From assembly GCF_000765825.2 (NCBI RefSeq), contig NZ_JRPE02000002.1, positions 124,001 to 188,000 on the forward strand: DNA of 64,000 nucleotides. The letters run 5' to 3'. Positions within the stretch are counted from its first letter, which is position 1, and each line of letters begins with the position of its first letter. A program made the translations under genes and the position numbers. Shown in pieces: positions 19,280-29,290 of this stretch. The notes beneath the pieces are model-generated. The model was not told where the DNA came from and did no database searches. It saw nothing but the letters and a program-made list of their open reading frames with translations. Origin of the DNA: Helicobacter magdeburgensis (GTDB lineage Bacteria; Campylobacterota; Campylobacteria; Campylobacterales; Helicobacteraceae).

Positions 19280-21798
19280 GTAAAATTACCATTACAATCA
19301 ATAATCAAGCTATCTCTTGCGTTGAGGGAGAGAGTATCCTTAGTATCGCGCGTAAAGAGGGCATTGAGATTCCAGCGATTTGCTATCTCTCCGGCTGCTC
19401 TCCTACTATGGCGTGTAAGCTCTGTATGATAGATGCTGATGGGAAACGCAGCTATTCTTGCAACACAAAGGCAAAAGATGGTATGAATATCCTTACCCAT
19501 ACGCCCGAGATTATGGAAGAACGCAATGCCATTATGCAAAGCTATGATGTCAATCACCCACTGCAATGCGGTGTGTGCGATAAAAGCGGGGAATGTGAGC
19601 TACAAAACTACACGCTTAAAATGAATGTTACTTCGCAAAATTATCACATTAGAGAAAATGACAAGCCCCATAAAACTTGGGCAAAAGTCGTCTATGACCC
19701 GAATCTTTGCATTATGTGTGAGCGATGTGCCACAACCTGTAAGGACAACTTAGGGGAGAATAACTTAAAAGCACAAAAGGCGGATTTAGAAGTGCTTGAC
19801 ACAGCAGTATGGAAAGAGAAAATGCCAAAGGACGCCCTAAGCGTGTGGGCTAGAAAGCAAAAGGCTTTAATCGCATTTGTAGGCGAAACGCCTTGCTTTG
19901 ACTGCGGAGAGTGCATTAGCGTATGTCCTGTGGGGGCATTAAGCACAAATGACTTTAAATACAAAGCCAATGCGTGGGAACTCAAAAAGATAGATTCTAC
20001 CTGTCCGCACTGCCCTATGGGCTGTAAAATCACCTATGATGTCCGCCACAATGACAGCCTTGGCACACCCCATATTTTCCGCGTAAAAAATGACTTCTAC
20101 TTTAATCCCATTTGCGGGGCGGGACGCTATGCCTATGATGTTAGCTCAAGCCCACAGCCCAAACAAAATCTACAAACTGCTATTAACGCCTTTAAGAACG
20201 CGGATTCTATTAATGTAGGCAATCAAACGACAAATGAAGAAGCCTTTGTGCTAAATCACATCGCTAAGATACAGAATCTCACACTTCACAACCAAGAAGC
20301 CCTAGATTTTAAAAACTTTATTAATGCCTTTTTGACACACGCTCAAAAGACAAATCTCAATCATTTAGATGAGTTTAAAAATGCACAAAATGTCATTATC
20401 CTAGGCAGTGCGATAAACTACCAAGTGCCGACTTTACGCTATATGCTAAATAATAAACTTAAACTCCAAAAAGGCTCTAACGCTATCTATATGCACCCGC
20501 TCAATGATACGCTGATGACAAGCCTAAGCAAATCACTCACGCACATTGCCTATCGCGAAGATGCCCTAGGCGTTGCTGTTGGTGCGATTGCTCTTGCGTA
20601 TTTAGAGAATGTAGAAAATAATGAATATGCAGAATCTCACACATTACGGCAGATTCTAGCACCCCTGCTTGAAAGTAAAACCACCATTACAACGCCCATT
20701 GAAAGAGAAATGAAAAAGACTATTACAAGCACAAATGAGGCAGGAGAGAAGATAGAGCAAGAGATTACAGAAATAATAAAAGAGACAAAAGAAGAAGTGA
20801 AGTTTCAAGCCTTGCTTGAAGCCAATATCAATGAGTTTGACGCACTAAAGCTTATACTTCAAAATACCCCCCTGCTTGTGCTTGGGGCAGAAGTATATGA
20901 AAATCCACAAGCACAGATTCTAGCTCACATTCTTGGAATCTTAGAGCATAAAGGCGTGTTAAAAGTATTACTCATTCCACCATTTGCTAACGCCCTTGGA
21001 CTAGCGATGATTTGTGATTTTAGCCCAAAAAGAGCAGATTCCACATACAGCATAGGCTACCGCACAAGCGGGGATTTTGTGTGTGAATCTGATTGTGTTA
21101 GCATAGATGATAGCCAAAAATGTGCTACACAATCGCCTGATTTTATTTTGCCTGCCATCAATCAGCTGGAGGGCACTTATACAAGCATTGATAGCAGAAT
21201 CTTGCCCCTAAAACCTGCCCTTACATTTAAAGGCTATGATTTAAGCGATATTGCTAAAGCCTTTGGTATGAAGGGGGAATATCTCATTGACTACACAAGC
21301 CTTATTTGTGGCTGTGAGTTTGATGACTTTGAGAATAAGTTTGCCAATGATGGCACTGATATGCGGGGCTATCGCTTCAAATCAATCGCCCTAACACCAC
21401 TAGCAGAATCTCAATCTAATAAGCTAGAGCTACCGCATTATCAAACTTATAATGCCTACAAACTCCACTCACCATCACAATTTAATGCCTACACCGCTTC
21501 AAGTGTGCATTTACAAAATAAGATGGGCATTTATGTCAGCAACGCATTATTTGCGGAGTTAGGCATAAAAGAAGGAGATTTAATCACGCTTTGGGATTCT
21601 ACAACGCAAGTAAGCGGGGCATTATACATAGATCATCGCTTGAGTGAGCCATATTTCCTTATCAATCCTATGCTTAAAGGGGCGGATAGAATCTTTGCTC
21701 AAAATCAATGGGCTAAAGTGGAGCTAAAGACAGCCGAGCTAAGCGGCAAAATGACTGAATCTAAGCCCGAATCCGAGCCTACAAGGAGTGCGTTATGA
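19276..21798 (+). CDS. nuoG: Complex I subunit G (75 kDa iron-sulfur subunit)
   Basis: An 840-residue electron-wiring subunit. An N-terminal [2Fe-2S] domain has C36, C47, C50 and C62. It is followed by a HPLQCGVCDKSGECELQ motif, two ferredoxin-like CxxCxxCxxxC sites (near 148 and 212), and the N7-type CPHCPMGC with a later NPICGAG cysteine. The rest is a degenerate molybdopterin-oxidoreductase fold. A Glu/Lys/Thr-rich insertion near 475-515 looks charged and helical. Without NuoE/NuoF, electrons probably enter directly at this subunit or through the two replacement proteins. The gene overlaps its neighbours by 4 bases on both sides. Confidence 0.95.
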   Translation: MSKITITINNQAISCVEGESILSIARKEGIEIPAICYLSGCSPTMACKLCMIDADGKRSYSCNTKAKDGMNILTHTPEIMEERNAIMQSYDVNHPLQCGVCDKSGECELQNYTLKMNVTSQNYHIRENDKPHKTWAKVVYDPNLCIMCERCATTCKDNLGENNLKAQKADLEVLDTAVWKEKMPKDALSVWARKQKALIAFVGETPCFDCGECISVCPVGALSTNDFKYKANAWELKKIDSTCPHCPMGCKITYDVRHNDSLGTPHIFRVKNDFYFNPICGAGRYAYDVSSSPQPKQNLQTAINAFKNADSINVGNQTTNEEAFVLNHIAKIQNLTLHNQEALDFKNFINAFLTHAQKTNLNHLDEFKNAQNVIILGSAINYQVPTLRYMLNNKLKLQKGSNAIYMHPLNDTLMTSLSKSLTHIAYREDALGVAVGAIALAYLENVENNEYAESHTLRQILAPLLESKTTITTPIEREMKKTITSTNEAGEKIEQEITEIIKETKEEVKFQALLEANINEFDALKLILQNTPLLVLGAEVYENPQAQILAHILGILEHKGVLKVLLIPPFANALGLAMICDFSPKRADSTYSIGYRTSGDFVCESDCVSIDDSQKCATQSPDFILPAINQLEGTYTSIDSRILPLKPALTFKGYDLSDIAKAFGMKGEYLIDYTSLICGCEFDDFENKFANDGTDMRGYRFKSIALTPLAESQSNKLELPHYQTYNAYKLHSPSQFNAYTASSVHLQNKMGIYVSNALFAELGIKEGDLITLWDSTTQVSGALYIDHRLSEPYFLINPMLKGADRIFAQNQWAKVELKTAELSGKMTESKPESEPTRSAL

Positions 21799-22793
21799 GT
21801 GATTTGACTGGTGGCATAATTGAAACCATTCTTAAGATTCTAGTTGTTTTGCTTATTTTTTCAGCCTTAGCTGGGTTTGGCACTTATTTAGAACGCAAAG
21901 TCTTGGGCTTTTTTCAAAAACGCATTGGACCAAACTATGTGGGACCTTATGGCTTATTGCAGGTTGTTGCCGATGGGATTAAGCTTTTTACAAAAGAGGA
22001 TATTATCCCGCAAAATGCTATAAAACCCATATTTATCTTGGCACCATCAATTGCCGCTATAACGGCTTTTGTCGCTATGGCACCTATACCTTTTTTTCCT
22101 GAATTTGAGCTATTTGGCTACACGATTCGCCCTATTATTGCTGATATTAATGTTGGAATCTTATTTATCCTAGCGGTTGGATCTTGTGGGATTTACGCAC
22201 CACTTCTTGCTGGACTAAGCTCTGGGAATAAATGGTCGCTTATTGGCGGAGCAAGGGCGGCTTTGCAGTTTTTGAGCTTTGAAGTGATTACTATGCTATC
22301 CCTCCTAGCACCTTTGATGATTGTAGCTTCCTTATCGCTTGTGGATATTAACAACTACCAGCAAGGTGGTATATTTGATTGGCTTTTGTTTAAACAACCC
22401 CTTGCGTTTGTGCTTTTTCTTATTGCTGCGTATGTGGAGCTTAACCGCACACCTTTTGACTTGCTTGAACACGAGGCAGAGCTTACAGCCGGATTTGCAA
22501 GTGAGTATAGTGGGCTAAAATGGGGTATGTTTTTCATCGGCGAATATGCTAATATGTTCGCAACTGCCTTTATTCTAAGCCTTATCTTTTGTGGCGGATT
22601 TAATGATTTAGGCTTTATCCCCGGTGGCATTGCTATTTTGCTAAAAGTATGCTTTTTTATCTTTTTATTTATGTGGGTGAGAGCTTCATTCCCACACGTG
22701 CGACCTGACCAGCTTATGCGTATGTGCTGGAAAGTGATGCTTCCCCTTGCACTTTTAAATGTGCTTATCACTGGTTGTATTTTACTTCTCTAG
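21795..22793 (+). CDS. nuoH: Complex I subunit H (membrane quinone-site subunit)
   Basis: A 332-residue membrane protein with about eight helices that connects the hydrophilic arm to the proton pumps. It carries the family signatures ERKVLGFFQKRIGPNYVGPYGLLQ near 33-56, the KLFTKED loop near 63-69, and AYVELNRTPFDLLEHEAELTAGF near 213. It starts in an ATGA overlap with nuoG. Nine bases separate it from nuoI. Confidence 0.97.
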   Translation: MSDLTGGIIETILKILVVLLIFSALAGFGTYLERKVLGFFQKRIGPNYVGPYGLLQVVADGIKLFTKEDIIPQNAIKPIFILAPSIAAITAFVAMAPIPFFPEFELFGYTIRPIIADINVGILFILAVGSCGIYAPLLAGLSSGNKWSLIGGARAALQFLSFEVITMLSLLAPLMIVASLSLVDINNYQQGGIFDWLLFKQPLAFVLFLIAAYVELNRTPFDLLEHEAELTAGFASEYSGLKWGMFFIGEYANMFATAFILSLIFCGGFNDLGFIPGGIAILLKVCFFIFLFMWVRASFPHVRPDQLMRMCWKVMLPLALLNVLITGCILLL

Positions 22794-22802
22794 GAGTGTG
22801 TT

Positions 22803-23507
22803 ATGAAAACAGGATACAGAATCTTACCGCCCCGCAATAAGCGTGAAAAACAGCCTTTTCTCTCACGCGTTGCACTCACTTTCAAAACAAGCTTTAGCCT
22901 TGATTTGTTAAGTGGCTTAAAAACTGCACTTGGCGCGTTTTTCTCCCCAAATGTTACGGTGCAATACCCATTAGAATCTAATCCCTTAAGCCCACGATAT
23001 AGAGCCATTCACAAACTACAAAGACTTTTAGAATCTGAAAATGAGCGTTGTATTGGCTGTGGGCTATGTGAAAAAATATGCACGAGCAACTGCATACGCA
23101 TTATTACCGATAGGGGCGAAGATGGGCGTAAAAAAATCTTAGATTATAGTATCAACTTTGGGCGTTGTATTTATTGTGGATTGTGTGCTGAAGTCTGCCC
23201 CGAGCTTGCCATCATACACGGCAAGGGCTTTGAGAATGCAAGTGTGCAAAGAGCACATTTTGGCTTCAAACCTGAACTTTTAGAATCTCAATCTTCACTC
23301 ATAGAATATGGTGGCTTCGGCTCTGTGTCCTACAATGCCGATGAGCGTATGATAAAAACGCCTCTAAGCTATGTGCTAGATTCTACAAAACAAGAATCCA
23401 CACAAGATTCACAAAACACACAACAAGCCTTGCAAGATTCTACAAAGCCTAGCGACACACAAAGTGTAACAAATGATAACAATCCAAAGGAGAGTGCTAA
23501 TGTTTGA
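22803..23507 (+). CDS. nuoI: Complex I subunit I (two [4Fe-4S] clusters) with low-complexity tail
   Basis: NuoI carries clusters N6a and N6b. The two ferredoxin motifs are visible ([11 protein letters not shown] near 80 and [13 protein letters not shown] near 119). The protein is 234 residues, longer than the usual 160-220. Residues from about 193 on form a tail rich in Gln, Ser, Asp and Thr, with repeated QDS units encoded by the AGATTCT/AGAATCC type of heptamer. GGAGTG lies 4-5 bases upstream of the ATG. The gene overlaps nuoJ by 8 bases. Confidence 0.95.
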   Translation: MKTGYRILPPRNKREKQPFLSRVALTFKTSFSLDLLSGLKTALGAFFSPNVTVQYPLESNPLSPRYRAIHKLQRLLESENERCIGCGLCEKICTSNCIRIITDRGEDGRKKILDYSINFGRCIYCGLCAEVCPELAIIHGKGFENASVQRAHFGFKPELLESQSSLIEYGGFGSVSYNADERMIKTPLSYVLDSTKQESTQDSQNTQQALQDSTKPSDTQSVTNDNNPKESANV

Positions 23508-24021
23508 GAGTATTTCATTTTATCTTTTTAGCACATTATGTATTGTCAGCTTTCTTATTGTGGTGAGTTCATCGCGTATTATCTATGCGATGACTGCCCT
23601 AGCAGGTGGAATGATTTTCATCTCTGGAATCTTTTTTACACTTGGGGCGGAGTTTATAGGAGCGGTGCAAATTGTCGTGTATGGTGGCTCTGTGGTGGCA
23701 CTCTATGCGTTTGCGATGATGTTTTTTGACACTTCAAAAGATGTTATAGAATCTCGCAAGAACGAATGGGTAATCTCTGTGCTGTGTGTGGGGATATGTG
23801 TGGTGCTAGTAATAATGTTTGGGCTGCCTTTACTTGGCAATCAGCTTGAGACTATCGCAGATTCAGTAAATTTGCTTGATTTTGCTGAGATGAGCAATAT
23901 TCAAAAAATTGGCTATGTGCTTTTCACACAATACCTTATCCCCTTTGAACTTGCCGCACTTATGCTGCTTGTAGCGATGGTTGCAGGCATAGTTCTTAGT
24001 GTCAAAAAGGAGAAAAGATGA
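23500..24021 (+). CDS. nuoJ: Complex I subunit J
   Basis: A 173-residue membrane subunit with five helices. The third helix holds the conserved [21 protein letters not shown] region. I use the ATG at 23500, where AAAGGAG lies about 8 bases upstream; the in-frame ATT start 9 codons earlier lies in the nuoI tail. It overlaps nuoI by 8 bases and nuoK by 4. Confidence 0.95.
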   Translation: MFESISFYLFSTLCIVSFLIVVSSSRIIYAMTALAGGMIFISGIFFTLGAEFIGAVQIVVYGGSVVALYAFAMMFFDTSKDVIESRKNEWVISVLCVGICVVLVIMFGLPLLGNQLETIADSVNLLDFAEMSNIQKIGYVLFTQYLIPFELAALMLLVAMVAGIVLSVKKEKR

Positions 24022-24320
24022 TAAGCCTTAATCACTATCTGCTTTTATCCGCTCTGCTGTTTTGCATTGGGCTATTTGGAATCCTAAGGCGAAAAAATAT
24101 TCTTATGCTATTTTTTTCAACTGAAATTCTCCTTAATGCTGTCAATATCGGCTTTGTAGCCATTGGCTCGTATTTACACGACTTGAATGGAGAGATTTTC
24201 GCGCTTTTTATTATCGCTATTGCCGCAGCTGAAATCGCTGTGGGGCTTGGGCTTGTTGTCATTTGGTATAAAAAGCACCATACGCTTGATATTAACACAC
24301 TCAAAAGCCTTAAAGGATAA
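24018..24320 (+). CDS. nuoK: Complex I subunit K
   Basis: A 100-residue, three-helix membrane subunit of the proton-pumping arm. It has the family pattern LSALLFCIGLFGILRRKN near the start, the glutamate in FSTEILLNAVNI and a second in IAAAEIAVGLGLVV. Overlaps nuoJ by 4 bases; nuoL starts 3 bases after its stop. Confidence 0.96.
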   Translation: MISLNHYLLLSALLFCIGLFGILRRKNILMLFFSTEILLNAVNIGFVAIGSYLHDLNGEIFALFIIAIAAAEIAVGLGLVVIWYKKHHTLDINTLKSLKG

Positions 24321-24323
24321 ATT

Positions 24324-26195
24324 ATGAGACTTGACACCCAAACACTCATTTGGCTTACTTATCTAGCCCTTTTTGCCCCGTTAGCTGGGGCAGTATTTGC
24401 CGCATTTTTAGGACATAGAAAAAAGATTTTACTTGTTGGGATTGTGCCTACTTTGCTACTTTTCTGTTCTTTATGTGCTTCTGTTCTTATCTTTTGGGAA
24501 ATCTATCATAATAATATTGTTATTCATATTGATTTTTTAGATTGGATTGAAGCGGGGGATTTTTATAGCTCATTTGGCTTTATGATTGATAGTGTAAGTG
24601 CGAGTATGATGCTCGTTGTGAGCCTTGTGTCTGCTATGGTGTTTGTGTATTCCATTGGCTATATGAAGCAAGATTCTGGATTTAACCGCTATTTTAGCTA
24701 CTTAAGCGGATTTGTGTTTTCAATGCTATTGCTTGTAATGAGTGATAATTTCCTTGGGCTTTTTGCTGGTTGGGAAGGTGTGGGGCTATGCTCATATCTG
24801 CTTGTTGGATTCTGGTATGAAAGAAAAAGCGCAAATTTTGCTTCCATTGAAGCCTTTGTGATGAATAGAATCGCCGATCTTGCCTTAATTATGGGAATAT
24901 TTTTAATCTTTTATATTTGTGAAAGCTTGAAATATGATGAAGTATTCCTAGCACTTCAATCAAATGACTTTGACACAAGCACATTGATATGGATTGGTGC
25001 TTTACTCTTTGTTGGAGCTATGGGTAAATCGGCACAATTCCCTTTCCACACTTGGCTAGCCGATGCAATGGAAGGTCCCACACCTGTTTCTGCACTCATT
25101 CACGCCGCTACGATGGTAACTGCTGGGGTTTATCTCGTGGTGCGGTGCTTTCCTTTGTATGAGATGATTGCTGATATTGGCTTTTTCATCGCTTCGCTTG
25201 GTGCATTTGTGGCGTTTTTTGGAGCGAGTATGGCACTTGTTAATAAGGATTTAAAACGCATTATTGCCTACTCTACCCTATCGCAGCTTGGCTATATGTT
25301 TGTAGCTGCTGGGCTTGGGGCGTATGCCATAGCACTTTTTCATCTTATCACACACGCCTTTTTTAAAGCCCTGTTATTCTTAGGTGCGGGAAATGTTATG
25401 CACGCAATGAATGATAAGCTTGATATTACAAAAATGGGCGGGTTGCATAAAAGTCTGCGTTACACGATGATTATGATGGTTATTGCTTCTCTTGCCTTAG
25501 CTGGAATCTATCCTTTTGCTGGATTCTTTTCAAAAGATTTGATCTTAGAAGTTGCCTTCACTCATAACAATATTATTTGGATAGTTTTACTCTTAAGTGC
25601 GATTTTTACCGCATTTTATAGCTTTAGGCTACTTATGCTTGTATTTTTTGTTAAGCAAAATCACCACGAACATCCCCACGAGGCGTATTCATATATGCTT
25701 CTTGCGATGCTGCCTTTGATGGTTTTAGCCATTATCGCTGGGTTTGGCGGAGTGCTTGAATCTTTCCTTAAAAATGCCTTCCCCGCTTTTTCACTTGAGA
25801 TTCCACACGATACGCATATCTTGCTGATTGGCGGGACTTTAGGGCTTGTGGGCTTAAGTGTGCTATTTGCTATTATCAAATATGCTCGTGGTGGATTTTC
25901 AGCCTTTTGGGAATCTAACTTCTTATATAAGATTCTAAGCAATCAATACTATATCCCAAAGCTGTATGAGATGATTTTCATTAAGCCCTATTACAAATGC
26001 GCTCACTTTCTGTGGCAAAAGGTTGAGCTTGGGGGTATTGATAGGTTTGTAGATTCTCTAGCGTTACTTATAAAAGCTCTAGGTCTTAAACTTTCACTTA
26101 TGCAGAATGGCTCACTTTCCCGTATGCTTCTACTTATGTGCCTTGGGCTTTGTGCTATGCTCTTTGCGTGTGGCATTTACTTTATGTGGAGGTAA
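24324..26195 (+). CDS. nuoL: Complex I subunit L (antiporter-like)
   Basis: A 623-residue polytopic subunit of about 16 helices related to Mrp antiporters. Conserved segments include GWEGVGLCSYLLVGFWYERKS near 150, the pump lysine region GKSAQFPFHTWLADAMEGPTPVSALIHAATMV near 237, and HAFFKALLFLGAGNVMHA near 346. The C-terminal amphipathic and final transmembrane helices are present. AAGGAT lies upstream. Confidence 0.97.
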   Translation: MRLDTQTLIWLTYLALFAPLAGAVFAAFLGHRKKILLVGIVPTLLLFCSLCASVLIFWEIYHNNIVIHIDFLDWIEAGDFYSSFGFMIDSVSASMMLVVSLVSAMVFVYSIGYMKQDSGFNRYFSYLSGFVFSMLLLVMSDNFLGLFAGWEGVGLCSYLLVGFWYERKSANFASIEAFVMNRIADLALIMGIFLIFYICESLKYDEVFLALQSNDFDTSTLIWIGALLFVGAMGKSAQFPFHTWLADAMEGPTPVSALIHAATMVTAGVYLVVRCFPLYEMIADIGFFIASLGAFVAFFGASMALVNKDLKRIIAYSTLSQLGYMFVAAGLGAYAIALFHLITHAFFKALLFLGAGNVMHAMNDKLDITKMGGLHKSLRYTMIMMVIASLALAGIYPFAGFFSKDLILEVAFTHNNIIWIVLLLSAIFTAFYSFRLLMLVFFVKQNHHEHPHEAYSYMLLAMLPLMVLAIIAGFGGVLESFLKNAFPAFSLEIPHDTHILLIGGTLGLVGLSVLFAIIKYARGGFSAFWESNFLYKILSNQYYIPKLYEMIFIKPYYKCAHFLWQKVELGGIDRFVDSLALLIKALGLKLSLMQNGSLSRMLLLMCLGLCAMLFACGIYFMWR

Positions 26196-26200
26196 AATAG

Positions 26201-27787
26201 ATGAATTATCTTTTAAATATTGTTATATTTTTTCCAGCCTTTGCAGCACTCTTGCTTTATGTGCTAAAGGGTGAAAATAGTCGTATTTTTGCCATTCTTG
26301 TTGGCATACTTGAGTTGCTATTTGTGGCGTTGCTATGGAATGAATTTAATGTTAATTATGGCGGGATTCAGCTATCTACGCATTATGAACTTATCTCTTC
26401 TTATAATATCAGCTATTTTGTGGGAATTGATGGTATTTCGCTTTTCTTACTTACGCTTAATGCCTTTATCACGCTCCTTACACTCTATTTTTTCAAATAT
26501 TTAAGGACACCGCTTATTATCGCCATTTTATTCCTTGAAAGCATTATAATGGGCGTATTTAGCGCACTTGATGTGATGATGTTTTATATTTTTTGGGAGC
26601 TTTCACTTTTGCCTGTGCTGTATATTATCGGTGTATGGGGCGGAGAGAGAAGAATCTATGCTTCAATCAAATATTTTCTCTACACTTTTGGGGCGTCTTT
26701 AATTATGCTTGTTGGAATCTTGTATTTTGCTTATCAATATTTTCTTATTATGGGGGCTTGGAGCTTTAATCTTATTGATTGGTATCAAATCTCACTTGAT
26801 ATAGACACGCAAAAATGGCTCTTTGTGGCTTTCTTTATTGGTATGGCAGTTAAGATTCCTATTTTTCCGCTTCACTCTTGGCAGCCACACGCCTATACGC
26901 AAGCTCCACTTGTTGGGTCTGTTTTGCTTTCTGCGGTATTAAGCAAAATGGGGACTTATGGGCTTTTGCGACTTGTATTGCCACTTTTTCCTTTTACAAG
27001 TAGCAATATTTCCTTATTTATTGGACTTGTTTGCGTGTTTATGGTGGTTTATGGTGCGTTTATAGCCCTTGCTCAAACAAATCTTAAAACATTTCTTGCG
27101 TATAGCTCTCTCTCTCATATGGGGATTATCGTGCTTGGAATCTTCTCACTTAATACAGAGGGCTTAAGTGGAGCGGTGTTTTTTATGGTGACTCACGGCA
27201 TAGTTGTGGGAGCGTTGTTTATGCTTGTTGGAGTGTTGCAAACACGCACACAAACGCAGGATTTACAAGATGTGCAAGGACTAGCCCATAGTATGCCTAA
27301 ATATGGTAGCGTATTTGGAATTGTGATGATGTGTTCTCTTGGTTTGCCACTCACAATGGGCTTTGTAGGTGAAGTTTTAAGCTTGTATGGATTTTTTCAA
27401 GTTAATCCAATCATTGCTTTTCTAGCAGGCAGTAGCTTTTTTGTCGGGGCAATCTATATGCTTACAATGTTTAGAAAAGTCTTTTTTGGCTCTGCTCTGC
27501 CAAAATACACGACATTAAAAGATTTAAACTTGCGAGAAAAAATTGTCTTTATCCCCATTCTTGTGATAATTATATGGCTAGGTGTGTATCCAAAGCCCCT
27601 GCTTACGCCTATTAGCACAAGTGCAGAGACACTCAGTCAAGTTATTGCCGCAAAGATTCAGCTCACTAATCCCGCCACAGATAATACAATGGATAATGCC
27701 GAAGAAAAGCTAGAATATCCCCTTGGTAACATTCCGCAAGATTTCAATGATGATGGGGTGCTATTTATCCCACGAATAGGAGAATAA
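26201..27787 (+). CDS. nuoM: Complex I subunit M (antiporter-like)
   Basis: A 528-residue antiporter-like subunit with about 14 helices. It carries FYIFWELSLLPVLYIIGVWGGERRIYASIKYFLYT near 128, KIPIFPLHSWQPHAYTQAPLVGSVLLSAVLSKMG near 222, and the lysine and histidine of the later helices (SHMGIIVLG, FFMVTHGIVVGALFML). The C-terminus has a hydrophilic 40-residue tail. GGAGGTAAAATAG precedes the ATG, 5 bases after the nuoL stop. Confidence 0.97.
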   Translation: MNYLLNIVIFFPAFAALLLYVLKGENSRIFAILVGILELLFVALLWNEFNVNYGGIQLSTHYELISSYNISYFVGIDGISLFLLTLNAFITLLTLYFFKYLRTPLIIAILFLESIIMGVFSALDVMMFYIFWELSLLPVLYIIGVWGGERRIYASIKYFLYTFGASLIMLVGILYFAYQYFLIMGAWSFNLIDWYQISLDIDTQKWLFVAFFIGMAVKIPIFPLHSWQPHAYTQAPLVGSVLLSAVLSKMGTYGLLRLVLPLFPFTSSNISLFIGLVCVFMVVYGAFIALAQTNLKTFLAYSSLSHMGIIVLGIFSLNTEGLSGAVFFMVTHGIVVGALFMLVGVLQTRTQTQDLQDVQGLAHSMPKYGSVFGIVMMCSLGLPLTMGFVGEVLSLYGFFQVNPIIAFLAGSSFFVGAIYMLTMFRKVFFGSALPKYTTLKDLNLREKIVFIPILVIIIWLGVYPKPLLTPISTSAETLSQVIAAKIQLTNPATDNTMDNAEEKLEYPLGNIPQDFNDDGVLFIPRIGE

Positions 27788-27788
27788 A

Positions 27789-29252
27789 ATGCCAGAATCT
27801 ATGAGTTTTTCACTCACTCAACTCAATATATCACTCCTAATCCCTATGAGTATTTCCCTGCTTGGCGGCATTGTGCTGCTTGGCGTTGGCGTGTTTAACA
27901 AAATCAAATCTCGCGATTTATATATCACAATCGCCCTTTTATTTGTCATAGTCAATCTTGGCTTCCTTATCCTTGAGGCAAATCCGCTTTTTGCCCCGGG
28001 CTTTTTTGGTATGCTACTTGTAGATGGAATCTCGCTCCTTGCTCAAATTATTATGCTTATCACCACGCTTATACTACTGCTATTTTTTATGCGTCAAAAT
28101 GCCTTTGATGAGACACAAAATGCGGAGTTTTACGCACTTTTATTATTTGCATTAGTTGGCTTTAGCTTTATGGTATCAAGTCAAAATCTTATCCTTATCC
28201 TGCTTGGCTTAGAAACCGCCTCTTTATCAATCTATGCTTTAATCGCCCTGCATAATAAGCAGGTTGCCTTTGAAGCTTCAATCAAATATTTTGTTATGGG
28301 AGCTTTAGCTACGGCATTTTATGCCTTTGGTGCGATGCTTTTATACGCCACAACAGGCAGTGTGAATCTTGTGAGTATCGCAAAGTTTTTGCTCCAGCAT
28401 AATTATGAGCCTTCAATCCTTGTCTTTGCAGGATTCACATTTTTAATCGCCGCTTTTGGATTCAAAATCTCTATGGTGCCTTTTCATACTTGGGTGCCTG
28501 ATGTGTATGAAGGCTCAAACTCACTTTTAGCCGCATTTATTGCTATTGTGCCAAAAATTGCCGCTTTTAGTGTGATTATAAGCGTGTTTAGCATATTCTT
28601 AAAATCCCATAGCCCCTTTGTGGAATACACGCTATACACACTAGTGGTGCTAAGCATTACCCTGCCAAATCTCATAGCCCTAGCTCAAAAAGATGTCAAA
28701 AGAATGTTTGCATATAGCTCAATTTCACACTCTGGCTTTGTTTTAGCTGCCATTCTCATTGGCACACAGGAAGCCTTTAGCATTGTCTTTTTATACTGGA
28801 TTTTATTCCTTTTTGCCAACCTTGGAGCATTTGGAATCTTATGGCTCAGTGCAGATTCTAAATACAATCACTCCTTTAAAAGCTTTAGCGGAATGATAAA
28901 GACAAACTCAACTCTAGCTATTTTCCTAAGTCTTTTTATGTTTGCCCTTGCTGGAATCCCGCCATTTTCTGTCTTTTGGGGTAAGATGTATTTGATTTTA
29001 GAAGCCTTGAGTGCGGATTATATATTCCTAGCTTTGGTAATGGTGGCAAATAGCACTATAGCGGGCTTTTATTATCTTAAGCTTGTGGTATATATTTTTG
29101 CTAAAGATTCAAATGGCATTGGGGATTATCAGCCACCACTTGAGCTTTCAAGCAAGGTTGCTATCGGCATTTGTGCGATTATGAGTGTGGGCTGTATGTT
29201 TATGGTCCAAAATTTGCTTGACATTATCTCATACTATCTTAAAATATATTAG
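27789..29252 (+). CDS. nuoN: Complex I subunit N (antiporter-like)
   Basis: The last gene of the complex I operon: 487 residues and about 14 helices. Motifs include LGLETASLSIYALIALHNKQ near 138, a lysine-bearing EASIKYFVMGALATAFYAFG, and FKISMVPFHTWVPDVYEGSN near 225. Starts at ATG 27789, directly after the nuoM stop and an AGGAG. The next gene (pflA) begins 38 bases later on the same strand with no terminator visible between them, so read-through is possible. Confidence 0.97.
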   Translation: MPESMSFSLTQLNISLLIPMSISLLGGIVLLGVGVFNKIKSRDLYITIALLFVIVNLGFLILEANPLFAPGFFGMLLVDGISLLAQIIMLITTLILLLFFMRQNAFDETQNAEFYALLLFALVGFSFMVSSQNLILILLGLETASLSIYALIALHNKQVAFEASIKYFVMGALATAFYAFGAMLLYATTGSVNLVSIAKFLLQHNYEPSILVFAGFTFLIAAFGFKISMVPFHTWVPDVYEGSNSLLAAFIAIVPKIAAFSVIISVFSIFLKSHSPFVEYTLYTLVVLSITLPNLIALAQKDVKRMFAYSSISHSGFVLAAILIGTQEAFSIVFLYWILFLFANLGAFGILWLSADSKYNHSFKSFSGMIKTNSTLAIFLSLFMFALAGIPPFSVFWGKMYLILEALSADYIFLALVMVANSTIAGFYYLKLVVYIFAKDSNGIGDYQPPLELSSKVAIGICAIMSVGCMFMVQNLLDIISYYLKIY

Positions 29253-29290
29253 AATCTAGTGGCTTAAAGTTAGCCACCTTAGGAGTGTAA